Assembly: GCA_021413925.1 (NCBI GenBank)
Contig: JAIOPL010000010.1
Span: 62,001 to 126,000 of the forward strand
Direction: 5' to 3'
Source of the DNA: Verrucomicrobiota bacterium
Lineage (GTDB): Bacteria; Verrucomicrobiota; Verrucomicrobiia; Chthoniobacterales; UBA6821
Length of the DNA: 64,000 nucleotides
Shown here: positions 27,007 through 35,543 of the stretch, one piece after another
How positions within the stretch are numbered: position 1 is the stretch's first letter
Layout: the number at the start of each line of letters is the position of its first letter
Translations under genes and position numbers: made by a program
The notes under the pieces: generated by a model
Seen by the model: the letters and a program-made list of their open reading frames with translations, nothing else
The model's database searches: none
What the model was told of the DNA's origin: nothing

Positions 27007-29577
27007 ATGAAACCCGACAAATTCACAGCCAAGATGCAGGAGGCCTTTAACGGGGCGATCGACATCGCCTCAGGTCTCGGCCAGCAGGAGATCGGGAACG
27101 AGCATTTCCTGCTCTCGCTACTCGCTCAGAGCGAAGGCCTCACCCGTCCGGTCTTGGAGAAGATGGGAGTGGCAGTTCAGCCTTTCATTGCCAAGCTCGA
27201 GTCGGCCTCCGCAGCTCTGCCCAAGGTGCACGGAGGTGCCCAGCCCTTTGTTGGCAATGAACTTCGCAAGAGCATCGACTCCGCCGAGGGGGAGATGGCA
27301 AAGCTCAAGGATGAGTTTCTTTCCGCAGAACACTACCTTCTAGCCCTGAGTCAGGAGAAGAATGCCACCGCGAAGTTGCTCCAAGAGACTGGCGTCACTC
27401 ACCAGACACTGATGAAGGCCCTGGTCGAGATCCGTGGCAGCCAGCGTGTCACCGACCAGAACCCCGAGGGAAAATACCAGACACTGGAGAAATACGGCCG
27501 CGACATTACCGAGCTTGCCCGCAAGGGGAAAATCGACCCCGTCATCGGGCGCGACGAGGAGATCCGTCGCACCATGCAGGTCCTCTCCAGGCGTACCAAG
27601 AATAACCCCGTGCTCATCGGCGAGCCCGGCGTCGGCAAGACGGCCATCGTTGAGGGACTTGCCCGCCGTATCGTCAGCGGGGATGTTCCCGATTCGCTCA
27701 AGAATAAGCGCCTGGTCGCCATGGATATCGGCGCGATGGTGGCTGGAGCCAAGTTTCGCGGCGAGTTCGAGGACCGTCTGAAGGCTTTCCTGAAGGAAGT
27801 TACAGCCTCGGAGGGGGAGATCATCCTCTTTATCGACGAGCTTCACACCATCGTCGGCGCCGGTGCCGCCGAGGGATCGATGGATGCCTCCAATCTCCTC
27901 AAGCCCCAGCTTGCCCGCGGAGAACTCCGCACGATCGGCGCGACCACCCTTGACGAGTACCGCAAGTACATCGAGAAGGACGCCGCCTTGGAGCGTCGCT
28001 TCCAGCCCGTGAAGGTCGACGAACCGAGTGTCGAGGACACGATTGCTATCCTGCGCGGCCTCAAGGAGCGCTACGAGGTCCACCATGGCGTCCGCATCCA
28101 GGATGCCGCGCTTGTCGCCGCCGCCGTCCTTTCCCACCGCTACATCTCCGACCGCTTCCTTCCCGACAAGGCTGTCGATCTGATCGACGAGGCCGCTTCC
28201 CGACTAAAGATCGAGATCGAGTCGATGCCGACCGAGATCGACCAGATGGAACGTCAGATCATGATGCTCGAGATGGAGCGCCAGGCCCTCCGCAAGGAAA
28301 AGGATGCCGCCAGCAAAGAGCGCCTGGAGAAGCTCGAGAAGGAACTCGCAGAGACAAAGGAAACCGGATCGGGATTGAAAGCCCGCTGGCAGAAGGAGAA
28401 GGAAGAGATCGGCAAGTCCCAGAAGATCAACGAGCAGATCGAAGCGATGAAGAACGAGCTTGTGATCGCCCAACGTCAGGGTGATTTCGCCAAGGCGAGC
28501 GAGATCCAGTACGGGCGCATTCCGGAACTCCAAACCAAGCTTGAGGAGCATAATGCCAAGCTCGCCAAAAGCGGCCAATCCGCCCTACTCCAGGAAGAGG
28601 TTACCGAAGAGGATATCGCCAAGGTGGTCTCCGTCTGGACCGGAATCCCCGTCTCCAACCTCCAGGAGGGAGAGAGGCAAAAGCTGGTCAAGATGGAGGA
28701 GCGCCTTATCGAGCGTGTGGTGGGACAGGCTCAGGCCATCAAGGCCGTTTCCAACGCCGTCCGCCGTGCCCGAGCCGGCCTTCAGGAAGAGAACCGCCCC
28801 ATCGGTTCCTTCATGTTCCTCGGCCCCACCGGTGTCGGTAAGACGGAGCTTTCCAAGGCTCTGGCCGAGTTCCTTTTTGACGACGAGAACGCCATCGTCC
28901 GGCTCGACATGTCCGAGTACATGGAGAAGCACACCGTGGCTCGTCTCATCGGAGCTCCTCCCGGATACGTGGGTTACGAGGAGGGTGGCCAGCTCAGCGA
29001 GGCCGTTCGCCGGAAGCCCTACTCTGTGATCCTCTTTGACGAGGTGGAGAAGGCCCACGGCGATGTCTTCAATGTCCTCCTCCAAGTCCTCGATGACGGA
29101 CGGATCACCGATGGTCAGGGCCGCACGGTCGACTTCAAGAACACTGTGATCATCATGACGAGTAATATCGGCAGCCAATACATCATGGAGGATCTGGCTG
29201 TGGAGGAACGGAATAAGCGTGTCATGGAGGCGCTTCGCGGCCACTTCCGCCCCGAGTTCCTGAACCGCGTTGATGAGATCGTCATCTTCGACCGCCTCAC
29301 CGACAAGGAGATCGGCAAGATCGTCGATATCCAGCTCGCCCGTCTCTCCAGCCGCCTTGGCAAGCAGAAGCTCCATCTGGAACTCAGCGACAAGGCCCGC
29401 GCTTATCTGGCCAAGGAGGGCTACGATCCCGCCTACGGCGCCCGTCCGCTCAAGCGCGTCATCCAGCAGAAGATCCTCGATCCCCTCAGCATGGAGATCC
29501 TGGATGGAAAGATCCACGAGGGTCAGACCATCAAGGCGGATGTTGCCGGCGGGGAACTCGTCTTCAAGACGAAGTAG
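27007..29577 (+). CDS. clpB: ClpB disaggregase chaperone
   Basis: AAA+ protein of 856 residues that rescues aggregated proteins with DnaK. It has the N-terminal double Clp_N repeat (about 1-150), nucleotide domain 1 with Walker A GEPGVGKT (205-212), the coiled-coil middle domain (about 405-530) that separates ClpB from ClpA/ClpC, and nucleotide domain 2 with GPTGVGKTE (near 606-614). The C-terminal [11 protein letters not shown] motif is present. It starts only 15 nt after ftsZ, so it may be read from the dcw transcript as well as from a heat-shock promoter. No HrcA/CIRCE site was seen. Confidence 0.97.
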   Translation: MKPDKFTAKMQEAFNGAIDIASGLGQQEIGNEHFLLSLLAQSEGLTRPVLEKMGVAVQPFIAKLESASAALPKVHGGAQPFVGNELRKSIDSAEGEMAKLKDEFLSAEHYLLALSQEKNATAKLLQETGVTHQTLMKALVEIRGSQRVTDQNPEGKYQTLEKYGRDITELARKGKIDPVIGRDEEIRRTMQVLSRRTKNNPVLIGEPGVGKTAIVEGLARRIVSGDVPDSLKNKRLVAMDIGAMVAGAKFRGEFEDRLKAFLKEVTASEGEIILFIDELHTIVGAGAAEGSMDASNLLKPQLARGELRTIGATTLDEYRKYIEKDAALERRFQPVKVDEPSVEDTIAILRGLKERYEVHHGVRIQDAALVAAAVLSHRYISDRFLPDKAVDLIDEAASRLKIEIESMPTEIDQMERQIMMLEMERQALRKEKDAASKERLEKLEKELAETKETGSGLKARWQKEKEEIGKSQKINEQIEAMKNELVIAQRQGDFAKASEIQYGRIPELQTKLEEHNAKLAKSGQSALLQEEVTEEDIAKVVSVWTGIPVSNLQEGERQKLVKMEERLIERVVGQAQAIKAVSNAVRRARAGLQEENRPIGSFMFLGPTGVGKTELSKALAEFLFDDENAIVRLDMSEYMEKHTVARLIGAPPGYVGYEEGGQLSEAVRRKPYSVILFDEVEKAHGDVFNVLLQVLDDGRITDGQGRTVDFKNTVIIMTSNIGSQYIMEDLAVEERNKRVMEALRGHFRPEFLNRVDEIVIFDRLTDKEIGKIVDIQLARLSSRLGKQKLHLELSDKARAYLAKEGYDPAYGARPLKRVIQQKILDPLSMEILDGKIHEGQTIKADVAGGELVFKTK

Positions 29578-29589
29578 ATCCTAAATTTC

Positions 29590-29934
29590 ATGTCTCTCCG
29601 TGAAGTAACGATCAAGGAGGGACTTCCGACGCTTGAGGAAGCCAAGCGCCGACTCCTGCTGGAAGTGAGGCGTTGCCACGGAGACGGTATCTCCGTTCTC
29701 AAGATCATCCACGGCTACGGTTCGGGTGGCCGTGGAGGGGTGCTGAGAACGGGCCTAAGAAAAGTCTTCGCCGAGTACCAGCGCGACGGTGACATCCTGG
29801 GATATGCTTCAGGAGAAGAGTTCTCGATCTTTCACCCAGTTTCCCTGGAAATGATCACGCTTGCCCCGGAGCTCCGTACCGATCGGGATCTGGAGCGCTC
29901 CAATCCCGGCGTCAGCTTCCTATGGATCCAATAA
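29590..29934 (+). CDS. Smr-domain protein
   Basis: Protein of 114 residues. The core LKIIHGYGSGGRGGVLRTGLR matches the Smr (small MutS-related) domain HGxGxG...LR signature, and the preceding LTLEEA-like helix is GLPTLEEAKRRLLLEV. Free-standing Smr proteins are nucleases or RNA-linked factors in some bacteria; the role here is unknown. It starts 12 nt after clpB with no Shine-Dalgarno sequence (ctaaatttcATG). The C-terminal 30 residues have no clear match. Confidence 0.8.
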   Translation: MSLREVTIKEGLPTLEEAKRRLLLEVRRCHGDGISVLKIIHGYGSGGRGGVLRTGLRKVFAEYQRDGDILGYASGEEFSIFHPVSLEMITLAPELRTDRDLERSNPGVSFLWIQ

Positions 29935-29960
29935 TGGATTCAGTAGGAATTTAGAAGGAT

Positions 29961-30371
29961 CTACCCCACCCAGCGGAACTCGACCGTGGCGTCGACTTCC
30001 GGAGCTAGGCTCTGCTTCACTGGGCAGGCCTTCGCGGCATTCTCGAGCAAAGTGCGCTGCGGGTGATCAGAGGGCAGGGGGATTGTCATCACGGACTTGA
30101 GGCCGACGATGCGACGTGGAAGATCGGGACTCATCTCCTTGCCGATTGAGACGGTTGTCCCCTTGAGGTCGATGCCATGCCTTTCTGCAGCGATTCCCAT
30201 GACCGTCATCATACAGTTGGCGACAGCCGTGGCGACCAGATCGGTGGGCGAGAAACTCTCACCCTTGCCGTGGTTGTCGAGCGGTGCATCGGTGATCAGC
30301 TTGACGCCGGAGGGGCCATGGGTGGAGGTGCAGCGGAGACCGCCGTCGTAGGTGGAAGTGATGGTTACCAT
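29961..30371 (-). CDS. OsmC/Ohr-family protein
   Basis: Protein of 136 residues. OsmC-type features are GESFSPTDLVATAVANCMMTVMG with the conserved Cys near residue 53, and a second Cys in AAKACPVKQSLAP near residue 117. The two cysteines form the peroxidase site of OsmC/Ohr proteins, which reduce organic hydroperoxides. It is convergent with the Smr gene and divergent from rmuC. The subtype (OsmC or YhfA-like) cannot be fixed from sequence alone. Confidence 0.88.
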   Translation of the reverse strand: MVTITSTYDGGLRCTSTHGPSGVKLITDAPLDNHGKGESFSPTDLVATAVANCMMTVMGIAAERHGIDLKGTTVSIGKEMSPDLPRRIVGLKSVMTIPLPSDHPQRTLLENAAKACPVKQSLAPEVDATVEFRWVG

Positions 30372-30457
30372 TGAGCTGACAAAATAGCAGAATTCCTTGG
30401 AGAAAAAGAGGAATTGAGAGGAAAATCACGCGACTTCCGGGTAACGTCGTCCCTGTC

Positions 30458-31831
30458 ATGGAACTGTTCCTGCTCTCACTCATCGTTGTTTTGCTGATCG
30501 CGGTGCTAGTGATTCAGCTAAGAAAGCCTGGTGTTTCCACGTCTTCTTCCCAAGGTACAAGCCCTGAGGAGATCGTAGCCAAGCTGGAGCAGATTCGCGC
30601 CATGCACGATCAGCATGCGGCCGTCCTGAGCAAGGAACTCGACCTCACCCGTCAGGAGGCCGCCACCCATGCTCGTGACGGCCGCACAGAGATCGTGACC
30701 ATGCTCAATCAGGGTAACGCCTCACTCCTGAACGGACTGACCCTCCTCGGACAGACCCAGAATGATCGCCTGCAGTCCTTCTCCGAGACCATCACGGCAC
30801 TCACCAGTGCCAACGACACGAAGTTCGAGAGCATTCGCGCCACCATGGAGACCAAGCTTAAGGAGCTGCGTGACGACAATGCCCTCCGTCTTGAGGAGAT
30901 GCGCCGCACCGTTGATGAGAAGCTCCAGGGGACCCTGGAGAAGCGCCTCGGCGAATCCTTCAAGCAAGTCTCCGATCGTCTCGAGCAGGTTCACCGCGGA
31001 CTCGGCGAGATGCAGAACCTCGCCATCGGTGTCGGGGATCTAAAGAAAGTCCTCACCAACGTGAAGACACGCGGCGGTTGGGGCGAGGTTCAGCTGGGAG
31101 CATTGCTGGAGCAGATGCTCACGCCGGCCCAGTATGAGAAGAACGTGAAGACGAATCCCTCCTCCGGGGAGATCGTTGAGTATGCAATCAAGCTTCCGGG
31201 CAAGGGAGAGGATGATTCCGTCGTCTGGCTGCCCGTGGATGCCAAGTTCTTCATCGAGGACTTCAAGCGCCTTCACGAGGCCCAGGAGCGAGCCGACCTG
31301 GTTGCTATCGAGGAATCGACTAAGGCGCTGCGCGATGCCGTTCTCAAGTGCGCCAAGGACATCTCCTCCAAGTACCTCAACCCTCCCCACACCACCGACT
31401 TCGGCGTTATGTTCGTCCCGACCGAGGGACTCTTTGCCGAGATCATCCGCATTCCGGGAGTCATCGAGGATTTGCAGGGCAAGCACCGCGTCGTCCTGGC
31501 GGGACCCACGACCTTCGCAGCTCTCCTGAACAGCCTCCAAATGGGCTTCAAGACACTCACGATCCAGAAGCAGTCAAGCGAGGTCTGGAAGACCCTCAGC
31601 GATGTGAAGGCCGAGTTTGCCAAGTTCGGCGACTCCTTGGACGCCGTGAAAAAGAAGCTTCTGGAAGCATCCAACAAGATCGAGTCCGTCGGCACACGTT
31701 CCCGGGCTATTGAGCGCAGCCTCCGTAATGTGGAGAGCCTTCCTGGTCAACCAACGGCTCCAGCCCTTGATATTGATGATCTGCTCAAGATCGAGGAATC
31801 CGAATCCGACGCTCGGGAAGAGAGAGAGTAG
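30458..31831 (+). CDS. rmuC: RmuC-family DNA recombination protein
   Basis: Protein of 457 residues. An N-terminal membrane segment (LFLLSLIVVLLIAVLVIQL, about 3-21) is followed by a long coiled coil (about 40-190). The C-terminal RmuC domain has the conserved KTRGGWGEVQLGALLEQML, LPVDAKFFIEDFKRL, FVPTEGLFAEI and VVLAGPTTFAALLNSLQMGF. RmuC has a nuclease-like fold and in E. coli limits inversions between repeats, an interesting match to a repeat-rich genome. It is transcribed alone. Confidence 0.92.
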   Translation: MELFLLSLIVVLLIAVLVIQLRKPGVSTSSSQGTSPEEIVAKLEQIRAMHDQHAAVLSKELDLTRQEAATHARDGRTEIVTMLNQGNASLLNGLTLLGQTQNDRLQSFSETITALTSANDTKFESIRATMETKLKELRDDNALRLEEMRRTVDEKLQGTLEKRLGESFKQVSDRLEQVHRGLGEMQNLAIGVGDLKKVLTNVKTRGGWGEVQLGALLEQMLTPAQYEKNVKTNPSSGEIVEYAIKLPGKGEDDSVVWLPVDAKFFIEDFKRLHEAQERADLVAIEESTKALRDAVLKCAKDISSKYLNPPHTTDFGVMFVPTEGLFAEIIRIPGVIEDLQGKHRVVLAGPTTFAALLNSLQMGFKTLTIQKQSSEVWKTLSDVKAEFAKFGDSLDAVKKKLLEASNKIESVGTRSRAIERSLRNVESLPGQPTAPALDIDDLLKIEESESDAREERE

Positions 31832-31909
31832 TGTTCCCCGTTTTTCAATAAGCTGATTCCTTAGGGGTTCCAACTTTGGAGGTTGGTCGTTCCGCCCGAT
31901 ACTTCGGGA

Positions 31910-33019
31910 ATGAAAGACTCCTTCGGTCCAGACAGTCCTCAGCCGACAGATCATGGTAAATGGCTTCCCGGGGGATCATCCCACAGGCATATCCTCTCGC
32001 AGAGTTGGCTCATCCGGACGCACCCACTCGTTTACTCCGCACTGACGCTTATCCCTTTGTTCCTGAGCGTCTTCGTGATCCTGCATTTTCTCGAGTCGAG
32101 AGGCGTTCCGATGACACGTTCGGTCAGGTTGCCAATCGATTCCATGTCTGAGAAATTCGCTGGTGCATCCCTCTACTCCCCACTTGCATCTGCCTTCCGC
32201 GTGGCATTACCCCCGTCGATTGATATTCTCGACGACGACATCGGTGTTTCAACCCTCCCGTCTTGCTCCGAGCTTTTCTTTGCCAAGAGAAAACCTTCCC
32301 TTGGTCCTTCCGCCACAATTACAGGTCCTTCGTTGAGCTCCACGGGGCTCCCTCTCGTCTTCATCATCGGATTCGACCACGGGAATGAGAGAAGCCGTCT
32401 TTTGACAATGCTGGCGCTTGAGAACCTGCTCAAGACCACGAATCTCAGAAGCATAGCCTTTGAATTTTCAAGCGACCTTCAGAGCTCCTTCAACAAGTAC
32501 TACGCCTCCCCCAAGAGAGCTGGTGACAAGCAGGAATTCGCTAGCTCGATGATCGCCCACTGCCCCCTGTCGGCTTACTTGGACAATCGTCAGAAGGCTG
32601 AGTGTGCCCGCAGGTTGCTCGGGACGGAAAGCATCATGAGCGTCCTGGATGTTGCCGAACTGGCATCCCGATACAAGGCCACCGTTGTCCTTGTTGATAC
32701 ACCGATGGCCACTGTGAGTATGACTGATCCGATGATTTCTTACCGCAACCAGATCATTGCCAAGAACGTGCTCAGGAACGTGCACGGAGACAAAGTTCTC
32801 CTTATTGTCGGCTCAGCCCATACGGGTCACGGCGATCTGGGATTGAGTCTCGATGACCGCCTCATGAGCCTTGGTGCCCGTACGCTCAGCATCAATGTTG
32901 CCGCTCAGAAGGTTCCTCCCCGTCGTGACTGGGGGACCAACCACGCCAGCGCCGACTTCAGGATCTCCGATCCCATGGAACTCGCCTCCCTTCTCGCCAG
33001 GAGGTATCCTGGGATGTGA
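31910..33019 (+). CDS. Membrane-anchored ChaN/Tiki/EreA-like protein
   Basis: Protein of 369 residues with an N-terminal anchor (about residues 42-60, YSALTLIPLFLSVFVILHF) and an extracytoplasmic domain. Two blocks suggest the superfamily that includes ChaN, TraB/PrgY, Tiki and erythromycin esterase: an early FIIGFDHGNERSRLL and a late RNQIIAKNVLR plus LLIVGSAHTGHGDLGLSL. In relatives the first block has Glu-His; here it is Asp-His, so activity may differ. The ATG at 31910 was chosen over a TTG at 31883. It overlaps the next gene, an amidase, so a periplasmic or wall-related role is likely. The family assignment is inference. Confidence 0.55.
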   Translation: MKDSFGPDSPQPTDHGKWLPGGSSHRHILSQSWLIRTHPLVYSALTLIPLFLSVFVILHFLESRGVPMTRSVRLPIDSMSEKFAGASLYSPLASAFRVALPPSIDILDDDIGVSTLPSCSELFFAKRKPSLGPSATITGPSLSSTGLPLVFIIGFDHGNERSRLLTMLALENLLKTTNLRSIAFEFSSDLQSSFNKYYASPKRAGDKQEFASSMIAHCPLSAYLDNRQKAECARRLLGTESIMSVLDVAELASRYKATVVLVDTPMATVSMTDPMISYRNQIIAKNVLRNVHGDKVLLIVGSAHTGHGDLGLSLDDRLMSLGARTLSINVAAQKVPPRRDWGTNHASADFRISDPMELASLLARRYPGM

Positions 33020-33951
33020 TGGATTCCGTGAAGCGATTTCGGCACCCTTCACTCACGATTTTCCTCACCGGTCTCCTTGCATTTCTCACGGTCTTCACGA
33101 ACGGCGTTTTTGCCGCCGGGGAGGTGACGGTGATCATTGACCCGGGTCATGGGGGAACGAATATTACCGGGACACACCTCCTGAAGTCGAACTCCTCGCC
33201 CAACAACGCCACCTCTCCCTCGGGCCTCAGGGAGAAGGATCTCACACTCGAGCTTTCCCAGGAGATCCAGCGCGCCTTTGAATCGGAACGCGGTCCCAAT
33301 CGCACACCGAAGATCCGCTGCATCCTCACCAGGACCAATGACTGGAACCCCGACTTCGCCCAGCGGGCCAAGGTGGCAGCCGACGCTCTGAATCCCGCGG
33401 CTCTGGTCAGCATCCACTTCAATACCTTCCGCCACGGAGCAGCCCTCGGTACGGTGGCCCTGATCCACAGCATGTTTTTCAACCCCAACCACGAGGACGA
33501 CCTCCGTTTTGCAGACGGGCTTACAGCGGCTACCTCCGCGGCTGTACGGAACTTTCTCCCCCGCTCACCGGCGATGGATTCCCTCAACGACTACCACATC
33601 CATGACGGCACGGGCGCCTACCTCTTCTATCAGATGCAGAGATATCCGCAGCTCGACAAGGTTCCCAAATGTTTTCTGGAGATCGAGTTCATCGACCGGA
33701 AGGATGTGCAGGGAAAGCTCCTGGACCAACGCTTGGTAACCTTCCCTGTGATCGCGAAGGCGATCGCTGACTACATCTCATGCTATCTTCAGGAGTATCC
33801 TCAGGGGAGCTCCGTTCTCAGCCAGCCGGAGGATGAATCGGCCGATGAGAAGTTCATGGATGAACACAAAAAAGCGGAGTCCCCTTTCGGGAACTCCGCC
33901 TTGATTGATTGGTTTCTTGGGGCCTTCCGGCGACCCAATTTGCCGGATTAG
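33019..33951 (+). CDS. N-acetylmuramoyl-L-alanine amidase (Amidase_3)
   Basis: Exported zinc amidase of about 310 residues that cuts the bond between MurNAc and the stem peptide. A signal peptide (about 1-33) is followed by the zinc motif IDPGHGG, a Glu in [11 protein letters not shown], His in VSIHFNT, and the late catalytic Glu in [10 protein letters not shown]. The start is ATG at 33019, overlapping the upstream stop (TGATG); a GTG at 33016 is an alternative. The last 30 residues are encoded over a minus-strand terminator hairpin and overlap the RRM gene end by 4 nt, so the tail is probably not functionally constrained. Confidence 0.9.
   Translation: MDSVKRFRHPSLTIFLTGLLAFLTVFTNGVFAAGEVTVIIDPGHGGTNITGTHLLKSNSSPNNATSPSGLREKDLTLELSQEIQRAFESERGPNRTPKIRCILTRTNDWNPDFAQRAKVAADALNPAALVSIHFNTFRHGAALGTVALIHSMFFNPNHEDDLRFADGLTAATSAAVRNFLPRSPAMDSLNDYHIHDGTGAYLFYQMQRYPQLDKVPKCFLEIEFIDRKDVQGKLLDQRLVTFPVIAKAIADYISCYLQEYPQGSSVLSQPEDESADEKFMDEHKKAESPFGNSALIDWFLGAFRRPNLPD
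33869..33901 (-). terminator. Rho-independent terminator of the RRM gene, inside the amidase gene
   Basis: The stem GCGGAGT-CCC pairs with GGG-A-ACTCCGC around a CTTTC loop. On the minus strand it is followed by a T run (plus-strand aaaaaa just before 33874). It ends transcripts of the minus-strand RRM gene, whose stop is at 33948-33950, and it lies wholly within the last codons of the plus-strand amidase. Confidence 0.8.
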
Positions 33952-34265
33952 TAGCGGCGAGGACCGCGATCGCGGTCGCCTCCTCCGAACGAGCGGCCAC
34001 CACCACCGCCCTGGGGACGATCCTCGCGGGGACGTGCCTCATTGACGGTCAGGTTGCGACCCTGGAAATCCTTGCCCTCGAGAGCACTGATAGCTGCATT
34101 GCCTTCCTCGGCGTTGCCCATGGTGACAAAGCCGAATCCGCGGGAACGGCCGGTCTCACGATCGGTAACAAGGGCGACGTCTGTCGGCTTGCCGTACTGT
34201 GTGAAGAGCTCGCGGAGATCCTGGTCGGTGGTGTCAAAGGTCAGATTGCCTACGTATAGTTTCAT
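33948..34265 (-). CDS. Glycine-rich RRM RNA-binding protein
   Basis: Protein of 105 residues. One RRM domain covers residues 1-80, with RNP2 KLYVGNL at the start and RNP1 RGFGFVTM near residues 43-50. The tail is Gly/Arg-rich ([20 protein letters not shown]) and should bind RNA non-specifically. Such proteins in cyanobacteria and other bacteria are often cold-induced RNA chaperones. The leader on the minus strand is long and CA-rich (caacaccaacaaaaaaacac) without a Shine-Dalgarno sequence. It has its own strong terminator and overlaps the amidase gene tail-to-tail. Confidence 0.93.
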   Translation of the reverse strand: MKLYVGNLTFDTTDQDLRELFTQYGKPTDVALVTDRETGRSRGFGFVTMGNAEEGNAAISALEGKDFQGRNLTVNEARPREDRPQGGGGGRSFGGGDRDRGPRRY

Positions 34266-34607
34266 ATGATGTGTTTTTTTGTTGGTGTTGAAATCTGCTA
34301 ATCAGAGCTGTTCCCGAGAACCGGGTTTCAAATCACCATCGAAAAAATCAACGGGCAATCCACCATGCAACGAATCACTAAATATCGAACTCCTTCAAAG
34401 TGAACGGCTTTCCATGTTTTGCAAGATAAAATAAAGAAATGCGCTTGATGGCTCAGCGAAAGTCCGAGGAGACTTTTTGATAATTTTATTAGTGTGCGGG
34501 CAGAAACAGAGTAGAGTAATCGCCTATTGAGTTACTCAGCCCATTTCTTTTCCACTCTTGCGGGCTCTCCTTTGAGCCTTCCTACGAGAGCCCTACTTTC
34601 CTTCTGA
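34266..34607. other. Divergent intergenic region between the RRM gene and a small gene
   Basis: About 340 bases without a gene. The part next to 34265 is probably the long leader of the RRM mRNA. A hairpin with an 8-bp stem, GGGCTCTC (34562-34569) with GAGAGCCC (34586-34593), lies 14 nt before the start at 34608 and could affect its translation. AT-rich sequence at 34475-34495 may hold promoters, but no box pair is convincing. Confidence 0.45.
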
Positions 34608-34856
34608 ATGGGCATCGGGACTAAGAACAGGCAGAACCAGACAGCCGAACTCTGCAAGGAGCACCTCCGGGGCACCTATGCCTCGCAGGGAGTCTTGGTG
34701 GAGGACTTCATCGGGGAGATTGAGGGTTCCGGAAAGTCCAAGGACATCTTGAAATGGGCCCAGTTCACCAACATGGACCGGGATACCGCAGCCATGCTCG
34801 AGAGACTCGACGAGAAATTCAACAAATGGCTAAACGGTGACGTTGGCGACCTTTAG
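34608..34856 (+). CDS. Small protein of unknown function
   Basis: Protein of 82 residues without a signal peptide. It is acidic and helical in its second half (LKWAQFTNMDRDTAAMLERL). No family was recognised. It begins 14 nt after a GC-rich hairpin and is followed by another small gene at 34905 in the same direction, with which it may form a unit. A regular codon pattern and the lack of competing frames support it, but proof is missing. Confidence 0.5.
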   Translation: MGIGTKNRQNQTAELCKEHLRGTYASQGVLVEDFIGEIEGSGKSKDILKWAQFTNMDRDTAAMLERLDEKFNKWLNGDVGDL

Positions 34857-34904
34857 TCGCTACCGCACCTGTGTCAATAACCCACAACACCAACAGAACA
34901 ACCC

Positions 34905-35090
34905 ATGGTTAAAATCAATTACGGATTCGAGAAGCGCAGGAAAGAAATGGAGAAAAAGCGCAAGAAGGAAGAAAAGAAAAAAGCCAAGGCCGAAGGGAAG
35001 CCCTCAAGCGACTACGATATCGTCGAGAATCCAGACGCTGTCGTGGAGACTCCAGAGGACTCTACGGAAACTCCTCCGACTGCCCAATAA
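34905..35090 (+). CDS. Small Lys/Glu-rich protein
   Basis: Protein of 61 residues. Residues 8-32 are almost all Lys, Glu and Arg (KRRKEMEKKRKKEEKKKAK), a single charged helix; the C-terminal half is acidic with many Thr and Pro. No family was recognised. Similar short Lys-rich proteins sometimes bind nucleic acid, but this is only a guess. The leader is CA-rich (acaacaccaacagaacaaccc) directly before the ATG, like those of the HU, RRM and LysM genes. An imperfect GC-rich hairpin (gctcgggag with ctcccaagc) follows near 35112-35135. Confidence 0.55.
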   Translation: MVKINYGFEKRRKEMEKKRKKEEKKKAKAEGKPSSDYDIVENPDAVVETPEDSTETPPTAQ

Positions 35091-35157
35091 TAGACCCGAC
35101 CCCTGTGACAAAGCTCGGGAGGAATCTCCCAAGCCGGGTTGCGGTACACTTTAGAAC

Positions 35158-35427
35158 CTAGTTCGATTTTGGAATGAAGGCGTTGATAGCCTGGGAGCCT
35201 ATGCTTCCAGCGCCGGCACTCACGGCACCGATCGCGACAGGACTAGAGCCTCTCATCATGGCTCCTGTACCCGCGCCGATGCCTGTAGCCGTAGCGGTCT
35301 GAACAACCGCTGCCCCCATAGGAGTCATCACCGAACGGGTGTTTCCATATCGGTCGGTGACCGTCGTGCAGCCGCTCGTGACCAATAGAAGGATCGTGGA
35401 GACCGTTACGGGGATCGTAGTTTTCAT
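35158..35427 (-). CDS. Small lipoprotein with glycine-zipper segment
   Basis: Protein of 89 residues with a lipoprotein signal: the hydrophobic stretch TVSTILLLVTSGC has a lipobox ending at Cys20. The mature part has alternating Gly/Ala (TATGIGAGTGAMMRG, AIGAVSAGAGSIGSQA), a glycine-zipper pattern that can insert into or stiffen membranes. No known family beyond that. It is convergent with the 34905 gene and stands alone. The expected location is the outer membrane or periplasm. Confidence 0.72.
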   Translation of the reverse strand: MKTTIPVTVSTILLLVTSGCTTVTDRYGNTRSVMTPMGAAVVQTATATGIGAGTGAMMRGSSPVAIGAVSAGAGSIGSQAINAFIPKSN

Positions 35428-35543
35428 TGGGGTAACCTCGACCCGACAGGAAGCCCTTTCAAAGCGAAGAGACTAAGCGTTCGGCTTAAGTTTCCAGGCT
35501 GTAGATTTTCGAACTCAGGCAGTGAGCTAATCACCGACTGATG

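Noticed and set aside
27340-29517. Long minus-strand frames (265 and 310 codons) across clpB
   Set aside because: They are shadows of the clpB coding strand and match no family; clpB motifs are complete on the plus strand.
35100-35157. GC-rich hairpin after the 34905 gene as a Rho-independent terminator
   Set aside because: The stem is imperfect and no T run follows on either strand.
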